From: Streptomyces sp. ISL-66
GTDB lineage: Bacteria; Actinomycetota; Actinomycetes; Streptomycetales; Streptomycetaceae
Length of the DNA stretch: 64,000 nt
Assembly (NCBI RefSeq): GCF_018614135.1
Contig: NZ_JAGGOW010000036.1
Span: 1-64,000 of the forward strand
Reading direction: 5' to 3'
Shown piece by piece: positions 42,286-48,555 of the stretch. Numbering within the stretch: the stretch's first letter is position 1; every line of letters starts with the position of its first letter. The position numbers and the translations under genes were made by a program. The notes under the pieces are model-generated. The model did not search any database. It was not told the DNA's origin and was given only the letters and a program-made list of their open reading frames with translations.

Positions 42286-43569
42286 GTGAGCAGCGGATAC
42301 CGCTCCTGGGAGGAGCGCGAGGCAGATGCCGAGAAGACCCGCGCGGAAGCGGAGCGGCTGAAGGCGGAGACCGCCGCCTTCGCCCAGCAGGCCGTGGCCG
42401 CCGCGGCCCGAACCGAGACCGAGCAGATCGCCGAACAGGTCAAGCAGGCCCGCCTCCTCAAGCAGCTCACCGCAGTTGAGGCCGACGCGGCCGACGATGC
42501 GACCGAGCGGAAGGAGAAGCGCACCGAAGCCCGACTCGACAAGGGCGTCGCCTTCAAGCAGCTCGTCACCACCCTCGTCGTCCTCGGCCTGCTCGCCTCC
42601 CTGCCGTCGCTGATCGCCTACTTCCTTGGCCTCCGCGCCGAAGACCAGCCGGACACTGGACCCGCCTGGTACCTGCTGTCGGTGCCGTTCTTCCTGGAAC
42701 TGCTCGCCTGGACCAGCGTCAAGGGCACGCAGTGGGCGGCACGACGAGGCTTCGTCCGTTGGCCGTTCTGGATCCTCACCCTTGGTCTTGCCGGGTACGC
42801 GGGGCTCATCAACGGCACCAAGGGTGCCGAGATGTTCGGTCCCATCGCGGGATGGGCTCTGGCATCCACTTCGATCTTTGGGCCGGTGTTGTGGGAGGTC
42901 CGCGAGCTCATCGAGGCGCGAACCGCTGCCGACAACCGGAGCGTGGCCGAGCGGGCGGCGGACAAGGCCAAGGCGCGAGCGGAGCGGGCGACCGCCAAGG
43001 CTGAGGCAGCGCAGGACGCGGATCGCAGGAAGACGTTCCCGGACGAGTACAACGAGTACCGCCGAATCATGATTTCTCACCCGCTCGGGAAGATCGACCG
43101 GGACGCGGCATGGGAGCGCGCCTGGACCAACCAACACGGCCTCCCAGTCTCCGTTACTGCGGACACTCTCGTCGGCCAGGCCGATGCCCGCGACGCCATC
43201 CGCGAAGTTATGTCTCGCGCCGACAACACCGCCGAAGCACTCGCCGTCGAGCGGTTCCTGGGTGAGCTGTTTCCGACCGACCCGAAGGGCGACGACGACC
43301 CCGGCGGTAGTCCCGCCAAGCGTGGGCCTCAGCGCCCGCCTCAGACTCCTACAGCCCTTGGGGGGCTTGATAAGCAGCCCTCCGGGCGAGCGCCTCGCAG
43401 GGACGCTACGGAGGCCCTCGCTAAGGCCGACATCGATCGGGCGCGGGAGTACTTGACCCTCGTCGGCGAAGCCCAGTTCTCCGCCCCCGCAGTCGCAAAG
43501 CTCCTTGGCCGTAGCCACGTGTACGCCCGCCGCATCCGGAACGCCGTCAACGAAAAGAAGGAGGGCTGA
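42286..43569 (+). CDS. Four-helix membrane protein, SpdB/DUF2637-like
   Basis: 427 residues from GTG 42286 after GAAAGGA. An N-terminal coiled coil (20-80), four hydrophobic helices (VVLGLLASLPSLIAYFLG, YLLSVPFFLELLAW, FWILTLGLAGYAGL, GWALASTSIFGPVLW), a second coiled coil, and a C-terminal HTH (FSAPAVAKLLGRSHVYARRI). This layout is like SpdB-type spread proteins that partner TraB on Streptomyces plasmids. Five bases separate it from the translocase gene. Family is inferred. Confidence 0.7.
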   Translation: MSSGYRSWEEREADAEKTRAEAERLKAETAAFAQQAVAAAARTETEQIAEQVKQARLLKQLTAVEADAADDATERKEKRTEARLDKGVAFKQLVTTLVVLGLLASLPSLIAYFLGLRAEDQPDTGPAWYLLSVPFFLELLAWTSVKGTQWAARRGFVRWPFWILTLGLAGYAGLINGTKGAEMFGPIAGWALASTSIFGPVLWEVRELIEARTAADNRSVAERAADKAKARAERATAKAEAAQDADRRKTFPDEYNEYRRIMISHPLGKIDRDAAWERAWTNQHGLPVSVTADTLVGQADARDAIREVMSRADNTAEALAVERFLGELFPTDPKGDDDPGGSPAKRGPQRPPQTPTALGGLDKQPSGRAPRRDATEALAKADIDRAREYLTLVGEAQFSAPAVAKLLGRSHVYARRIRNAVNEKKEG

Positions 43570-43574
43570 GCCAG

Positions 43575-45608
43575 ATGTCCACCGCCTTCGAGCACCCGCA
43601 CCTGACCCTCGTCACCGAGCAGCCGCCGGCCCCCCTCGAGGGCGTCGTCGTCGAGAAGCCCGCCGCCGTCGAGAAGGCCGCCCTGCCCGCCTGGCTGGAG
43701 GCTGCCGTCGACCACGCGAAGGATCACCACCTGTACGCGCCGCTCGCCAGCCGCGGCTACCGACGCCTCGCCGCCCGCTGGCTCGACCGGTACCGCGACG
43801 ACTACCCGCACATGATCTCCACCGCGCGGCAGACGCTCGCAGCCAGCGAGGACGTCGCCGAACATGCGGCCCTCGAGCAGCGCAAGACGGATCTCCGCCA
43901 GGCCTACAAGCGGCACCGCCTCATCTACTCCACCAAGACCGGCATGTGGGGGATCACCGCCGCAACCGCCACGACAGCGGGCACCCTTTCCGGCGGGTTC
44001 TGGGTCACCCTCGCCGCCGGGCTCGGCGCGTACCTGTACGGCATCCGCCACGGCGTCGCCGACGAGCAGACCACGCCGGTCGCGGCAGCACCTCTCGCTG
44101 TGGCCGGGGTAGCGGCTCCTTCCGGCGTCCGCGGCGCGGACGACCTCATCACCACCCTCATCAAGGCTGGCATCGTCACCGAAGGCCGGCGCGCTGAGAC
44201 CCGCATCCTCGGCGGCATCCGCCCCGACGGCCCCGGATGGGCAGCCACCATCGAACTTCCCGAAGGCATGAAGGCCATCGAGGCCACCTCCAAGGTGGGC
44301 GAGCTGGCCAGCGCTCTGCGGAAGAAGGGCCTGCAGCTCGAGTGCAAGCCCGACTCGTCCGAAGCCGCCCACGAGGGCATGGTCCGCCTGTGGGTCGCCG
44401 ACAGCCCCACCCCGTTCGCCGGCTCCAAGGTGCACAGCGAGCTCATCGACGCGCCCCGGTGGCACTTCTGGCGCGACGGGATCCCCCTCGGTATGGACGC
44501 CCGCCAGGCCCGGCAGGTCTTGCGGCTGATCTGGTCGTCGATGCTGATCGGTGGCCTGCAGGACTATGGCAAGTCGTACCTCGCCCGGCTCATCGCCGCC
44601 GCGGCAGCGCTCGACCCGACCGTCCGCATCATCGTCATCACCGGGAAGACCGGACCCGACTGGGCGCCCCTGAAGCAGATCGCGCACCGCTACATCGCCG
44701 GCTCCGACCCGGACACCATCCGCGAGATCTTCGGCCTCATGACGTCGACGATCGAGGAGATGCAGGCACGCGGCGTTGAGCTGGACCAGCTGTTCGAGAA
44801 AGAGCCGCACAAGGTCCCGGAAGGGAAGATCACCCCCGAGCTTGCCGAGGCCGGCATGGGACCGGTCCTCCTCATCGTTGAGGAACTCCAAGAGCTCCTC
44901 GACGGGGCCGCGGTCACCAAGATGGCCATGCCCGACGACGAGTCCGACAACCCGCGGATGGTGTCCGCGAAGGCGCCCCTCGTCGACATCTTCGCCCGCT
45001 TCAACCGGCTGACCCGCTACGTCCTCGGCATGGGTCTCTACATCACCCAGCGGCCTGACGCCGGCAGCGTCCCGACCGAGCTCCGCGACGTGTGCATCAA
45101 GCGGGCCTCGTTCCGCACCAAGACCCGCAACAGCTCAGAGATGGTCCTCGGCGAGGAAGCCGTCAAGGCCGGGGCGACCCCGCACGCGCTCCTCGAAAGC
45201 TCGAAGGGGATCTTCGTCCTCGACGAGGGAGCCGAGGACGGCTACCGCACCCTGCGCGGCGATGTCATCGACCTGCCCGACTTCGCAAAGATCTGCGAGC
45301 GCGGCAAGCAGCTCCGTATCACCGCCGGCACCCTCAGCGGTGACGCGCTCAACCGCTACGAGTACCAGGCCCTCGCGGACGAGCAGCGGGCGTTCGTCGC
45401 GAGCTGCCTCCACGTCATGAACGAGATGGGCCGCCACGCCATCCACATCGACGAGCTGGCCACCGCCCTGAACATGCCGGCCGGAGAGATCGGCGACGCA
45501 CTGCGGGCGGCTGGCGTGGTCCGACCCGACAAGGTCGAGATCCCCGGCAAGGGCCGCGTCCGCGGCTACGACGCCGACTGCCTCATGGCGGCCATCAAGA
45601 ACCTGTAA
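43575..45608 (+). CDS. FtsK/TraB-type DNA translocase
   Basis: 677 residues from ATG 43575 with GAAGGAGGG upstream. Two membrane segments at about 122-156, then the motor: Walker A GLQDYGKS (327-334) and Walker B-like VLLIVEEL (431-438), where Glu replaces the usual Asp. A C-terminal winged helix follows (about 600-677, HIDELATALNMPAGEIGDALRAAGVV). N-terminal membrane anchoring plus motor plus winged helix is the TraB plan of Streptomyces conjugative plasmids, which moves double-stranded DNA between hyphae. Four GC-rich 9-bp repeats follow the stop codon. Confidence 0.88.
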   Translation: MSTAFEHPHLTLVTEQPPAPLEGVVVEKPAAVEKAALPAWLEAAVDHAKDHHLYAPLASRGYRRLAARWLDRYRDDYPHMISTARQTLAASEDVAEHAALEQRKTDLRQAYKRHRLIYSTKTGMWGITAATATTAGTLSGGFWVTLAAGLGAYLYGIRHGVADEQTTPVAAAPLAVAGVAAPSGVRGADDLITTLIKAGIVTEGRRAETRILGGIRPDGPGWAATIELPEGMKAIEATSKVGELASALRKKGLQLECKPDSSEAAHEGMVRLWVADSPTPFAGSKVHSELIDAPRWHFWRDGIPLGMDARQARQVLRLIWSSMLIGGLQDYGKSYLARLIAAAAALDPTVRIIVITGKTGPDWAPLKQIAHRYIAGSDPDTIREIFGLMTSTIEEMQARGVELDQLFEKEPHKVPEGKITPELAEAGMGPVLLIVEELQELLDGAAVTKMAMPDDESDNPRMVSAKAPLVDIFARFNRLTRYVLGMGLYITQRPDAGSVPTELRDVCIKRASFRTKTRNSSEMVLGEEAVKAGATPHALLESSKGIFVLDEGAEDGYRTLRGDVIDLPDFAKICERGKQLRITAGTLSGDALNRYEYQALADEQRAFVASCLHVMNEMGRHAIHIDELATALNMPAGEIGDALRAAGVVRPDKVEIPGKGRVRGYDADCLMAAIKNL

Positions 45609-45610
45609 CC

Positions 45611-45696
45611 GCCCGGACAGGGCCCGGACAACCCCGGGCACTGCGCCAGTTCATCCCGATATACACCCCGGACAGAGGGTGGGCAAGCCCCGGACG
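45611..45696. repeat. clt-like cluster of four SCCCGGACR repeats
   Basis: GCCCGGACA at 45611-45619 and 45622-45630, CCCCGGACA at 45666-45674, CCCCGGACG at 45688-45696. The first copy begins three bases after the translocase stop. TraB of pSVH1 recognises 8-bp repeats GACCCGGA in a clt locus beside traB; these are similar in length and base content. Confidence 0.6.
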
Positions 45697-45715
45697 CCGC
45701 CCGGCTTACCCACCC
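45677..45715 (+). terminator. Hairpin after the translocase gene
   Basis: GGGTGGGCAAGCC (45677-45689) pairs with GGCTTACCCACCC (45703-45715) with one mismatch. The 200-base gap 45609-45809 holds this, the repeats and a GC-poorer tail, but no gene. Confidence 0.6.
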
Positions 45716-45809
45716 CGCGTCCACCCGCCCGCCCGGGGGACAAACCGCCTCAAACTAGGGCCCCGCCCGCCCTGCAAACCACCACAAACCAACCACGAAG
45801 GAGAATGCC

Positions 45810-46202
45810 ATGGGCAAGACCTGGACCACCCGCCGCCGTGGAGACATCAACGACTTCGACCGCTGGTTCAAGAAGGGCAAGACCGTCTACGTCATCAACA
45901 ACCACGCCACCAACCTCGCCGCCCAGTTCGAAGCGCGGACCTACAGCGCCCGCATCGCCCGCGGCGGCGGCCTCTTCGGCGGCGAAGGCAAGTCCCTGCT
46001 GCAGTGCTACGGCGAAGTCTACGAGACGCCGCCGCGCGGGCTCCGCAACCTCGCCAGCCCCGAACCCCAGGTCGCCGGCCCGCTCCCTGAGGGCAAGGAG
46101 CACGGCAGGTACCTCGATCGTGGCGAGCTCGATCAGATGGGGATCTGGGCCGACGACGCGCAGGACCGCTACAACGAGGCCAAGAAGAAGGGCTGGCGGT
46201 AA
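45810..46202 (+). CDS. Hypothetical protein
   Basis: 130 residues from ATG 45810 behind AAGGAG. Basic start (MGKTWTTRRRGDINDFDRWF), then KTVYVINNHATNLAAQFEAR and a Gly-rich loop. No family recognised. Confidence 0.65.
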   Translation: MGKTWTTRRRGDINDFDRWFKKGKTVYVINNHATNLAAQFEARTYSARIARGGGLFGGEGKSLLQCYGEVYETPPRGLRNLASPEPQVAGPLPEGKEHGRYLDRGELDQMGIWADDAQDRYNEAKKKGWR

Positions 46203-46696
46203 TGCGCACCCTGACCGCACCGGCTCGCCGCACGCCGGCCCCGGTCCTCGATCTGGAGGCCCGGCTGGCTCTGATGGGCCCGCTCATGGAGGCGCGGCTC
46301 GGGGCGGCCGGCCTCGAGATCGCCGTCAACCTGGCCCCGATCACCATCCCCGATGTCGTACCGGGCCCGCCGATCCTCCCCGCCTGGCAGCCCGCCTACA
46401 GCACGCCGGTCGCGCAGCTGCTCGAGCGGGCCGCGCACCGGATCGGCGAAGTCGGCTGGTCACGGCAGTACCTACGAGAGACCTCCGGCGCCGTCTGCGT
46501 CCTCGGCGCCATCCGAGACGCCGCCCGCGGCACCGGACTCGTCGAGGCAGCCACGTCGACTCTCCTGGACCAGATCACCGCCACAGCCCCCGACATCCTG
46601 TCCATCGGCGCCTGGAACCAGGCCCAGTCCGGGCCGGCGCCCGTGATCCGCATGCTCGGCGCCGCAGCCCGCGAAGCCGACCGGAGGAACCAGTGA
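46202..46696 (+). CDS. Hypothetical protein, DUF6197-like
   Basis: 164 residues. LLERAAHRIGEVGWSRQYLRETSGAVCVLGAIRDAARGTGLVEAAT matches a pattern I associate with DUF6197 proteins of Streptomyces and their phages. Function unknown. Confidence 0.65.
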   Translation: MRTLTAPARRTPAPVLDLEARLALMGPLMEARLGAAGLEIAVNLAPITIPDVVPGPPILPAWQPAYSTPVAQLLERAAHRIGEVGWSRQYLRETSGAVCVLGAIRDAARGTGLVEAATSTLLDQITATAPDILSIGAWNQAQSGPAPVIRMLGAAAREADRRNQ

Positions 46697-46706
46697 AGGA
46701 GAGATC

Positions 46707-46895
46707 ATGTTCCAGGCAGGCCAGACCGTCCTGATCGTCTCGTGCGAGGACGACCCCCGAGCCGCAGGGAAGACCGGGCGCATAGTCGACGAGGTCCCGC
46801 CCGGACCCCTCACCGAAGGAAGGTGGACGGTGGACAGGATCAGCCTGTTCATCGCGCCCGTCCTCTGCCGCACGCACGAGCTCCAGAGAAACTGA
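46707..46895 (+). CDS. Small SH3-like hypothetical protein
   Basis: 62 residues. FQAGQTVLIVSCEDDPRAAGKTGRIVDEV.. reads as a small beta barrel. GAAGGAGAG precedes the ATG. A perfect hairpin follows. Confidence 0.6.
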   Translation: MFQAGQTVLIVSCEDDPRAAGKTGRIVDEVPPGPLTEGRWTVDRISLFIAPVLCRTHELQRN

Positions 46896-46896
46896 C

Positions 46897-47094
46897 CTAC
46901 CCGCGGCCCTGGCCTTCACCGGCCGGGGCCGCGGGCGTTGGTACGGCCCGCGCGATCCACCGGTCGCCGCAGACCTGGACGGGCAGCTGGGACACACCGA
47001 CCTCGACGCCCAGTTCGCCGAGGCGCGCCAGCAGCGCCAACCCTTTGGCGCAATCCTCGGCCGAATCCGCCAGCACCCCGAAGCGAAAAGTCAC
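46897..47094 (-). CDS. Small convergent hypothetical protein
   Basis: 65 residues from GTG 47094 on the reverse strand: VTFRFGVLADSAEDCAKGLALLARLGELGVEVGVSQLPVQVCGDRWIARAVP. The composition looks truly coding. It converges on the 46707 gene, and its C-terminus spans the shared hairpin. Start uncertain, ribosome site weak. Confidence 0.5.
   Translation of the reverse strand: MTFRFGVLADSAEDCAKGLALLARLGELGVEVGVSQLPVQVCGDRWIARAVPTPAAPAGEGQGRG
46900..46935. terminator. Hairpin between convergent small genes
   Basis: CCCGCGGCCC (46900-46909) pairs with GGGCCGCGGG (46926-46935). It can serve the rightward operon. Confidence 0.65.
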
Positions 47095-47167
47095 GCACTC
47101 AGTGTCGCGCGGACGCTGGCCAGTTGCGGGCCGAATCGATGTCAGTACCTCAGAGGAGAATGAGTCC

Positions 47168-47740
47168 GTGGTTCTACATCTAGGGCAGCTGCCCGAATGG
47201 GCACACGAGAACAGCGGCGATCGGATACCCCACTCCGACAAGGTCGACCGCGCGGACCCTGCGCGCACCGACATTCTGATCACTCTTCATCACATGGAGC
47301 TTGCAGGGATAGAGATCGACGGCAGGGCCGTCGAAATCGCCACCAAGCTGATGCACTGGCGACACGCCCAAGCCTCGACGCAAGAACCCGTCGCCGAGGG
47401 TGACGTGCCGCGCTGGAAGAAGGCCCCCAGCGAGTCACGAGCCAAGTGCTGGGTCTACTACGTTCGCTGCGGCCATCTCATCAAGATCGGGACGACGGCG
47501 AATCTGTCCGTTCGCTTCACCTCCATCCGCCCCAACGAAGTCCTCGCCCTTGAACCCGGCGGGCAGCAGCTTGAGACGGTGCGGCACCGCGAGTTCCGAG
47601 CGCTCCTTGCGAGCGGGGAGTACTTTCACCCGGGGCCAGCCCTGCAGCAGCACATCCTCAAACTACGCGAGCAGCTCGGGCCGCCGAATTGGGCGGGATC
47701 CCAAGTTCCGGACGGGCAGAACTTCTTCCCTGTCAGCTAA
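47168..47740 (+). CDS. GIY-YIG/T5orf172-like nuclease
   Basis: 190 residues from GTG 47168 behind GAGGAGAA; the longer upstream frame is not supported. CWVYYVRCGHLIKIGTTANLSVRFTSI, the distal HREFRALLASGEYFHPG and an intervening Glu match the T5orf172/Mug113 branch of GIY-YIG nucleases, common on phages. The first 90 residues are unassigned. Lower GC than neighbours suggests recent gain. Confidence 0.8.
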   Translation: MVLHLGQLPEWAHENSGDRIPHSDKVDRADPARTDILITLHHMELAGIEIDGRAVEIATKLMHWRHAQASTQEPVAEGDVPRWKKAPSESRAKCWVYYVRCGHLIKIGTTANLSVRFTSIRPNEVLALEPGGQQLETVRHREFRALLASGEYFHPGPALQQHILKLREQLGPPNWAGSQVPDGQNFFPVS

Positions 47741-47742
47741 GG

Positions 47743-47772
47743 TTGACGTCGGGACCTGTGCGAACGTAAGGT
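47743..47772 (+). promoter_or_regulatory. Candidate promoter
   Basis: TTGACG (47743-47748), 18 bases, TAAGGT (47767-47772). The next gene begins at 47848, with a hairpin between, so attenuation is possible. Confidence 0.35.
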
Positions 47773-47797
47773 TTCTCTCACTGGACATCTCTGGCTT

Positions 47798-47825
47798 TGA
47801 GGCCCGCCCACCGTGGCGGGCCTCA
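47798..47825 (+). terminator. Hairpin before the 47848 gene
   Basis: TGAGGCCCGCC (47798-47808) pairs with GGCGGGCCTCA (47815-47825). It ends the upstream unit or acts as a leader attenuator. Confidence 0.7.
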
Positions 47826-47847
47826 GTCATTCCCGGTGGAGGTGAAC

Positions 47848-48084
47848 ATGGCCCCACCAATCGCGCTCGTCACCGAGGACGCCGCGGCCTACTACGCGGG
47901 GCGGCCTGGCGTCACAATTCGCCGCTGGGCACACGAAGGGCGTATTCAGCGGTACGGATCCGGCCGGGGAAAGGTCCGCTACAACGTGTTCGAGCTCAAC
48001 AAGGCCGAGCGCGACGAGTGGACCCGCGTACTGATTGCCCCAGGATCCCCGCCACCACTGCCTACTGTCACATGTGTCGCCTGA
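47848..48084 (+). CDS. MerR-like winged-helix DNA-binding protein
   Basis: 78 residues from ATG 47848 behind GGAGGT. VTEDAAAYYAGRPGVTIRRWAHEGRIQRYGSGRGKVRYNVFELNKA is a MerR/Xis-type winged helix. Placed just before the late genes, it could be a late regulator. Confidence 0.7.
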   Translation: MAPPIALVTEDAAAYYAGRPGVTIRRWAHEGRIQRYGSGRGKVRYNVFELNKAERDEWTRVLIAPGSPPPLPTVTCVA

Positions 48085-48154
48085 CCCAAACTCCTGCAGT
48101 CCGAAGCAAAATCGGCCAGCATGGGGCACCCAGAACCGCGACCAAGGGGTGCAC

Positions 48155-48538
48155 ATGTTCGGCAGCAAGAAGACGCCCGAAGAGAAGGCCGCAGCAGCCC
48201 GGAACAGCAAGATCCGAGGCGCAGCAGCGGCCGTCGGCGTCACCATGTTCGGTGGGAACTTCAGGTCCCCGAACCAGATGGACGTCCCAGTCGAGGGCGC
48301 CCGGATAACGCTGGAGCGCGGCGAAGAAGCCAAAGCCCGCATCACCGTCACCCGCGTCGCCCTCACCGGCATCTTCGCGCTGTGGCTGAAGAAGGACATG
48401 ACCAAGCTGTTCATCACCATTGAAGGCGCTGGTGGCGAAGTTCTCGTGCAGCCGGTGGCCGCATCCCAGGAGCCACAGGCGCGGATCCTGGCAACGCTCG
48501 TCAACGGAGAAGCCACCGCACCGGAGCCCAGCAGCTGA
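48155..48538 (+). CDS. Hypothetical protein
   Basis: 127 residues from ATG 48155 after AAGGGG. Lys/Ala-rich start, then a beta-rich domain (ARITLERGEEAKARITVTRVALTGIFALWLKKDMTKLFITIEG). Possibly a small structural protein beside the receptor-binding gene. Confidence 0.6.
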   Translation: MFGSKKTPEEKAAAARNSKIRGAAAAVGVTMFGGNFRSPNQMDVPVEGARITLERGEEAKARITVTRVALTGIFALWLKKDMTKLFITIEGAGGEVLVQPVAASQEPQARILATLVNGEATAPEPSS

Positions 48539-48555
48539 CTTGGAGGGGGTGCGAG

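Noticed and set aside
45609..45809. Small gene in the gap after the translocase
   Set aside because: Frames are short and Pro-rich, without a ribosome site; repeats and a hairpin explain the stretch.
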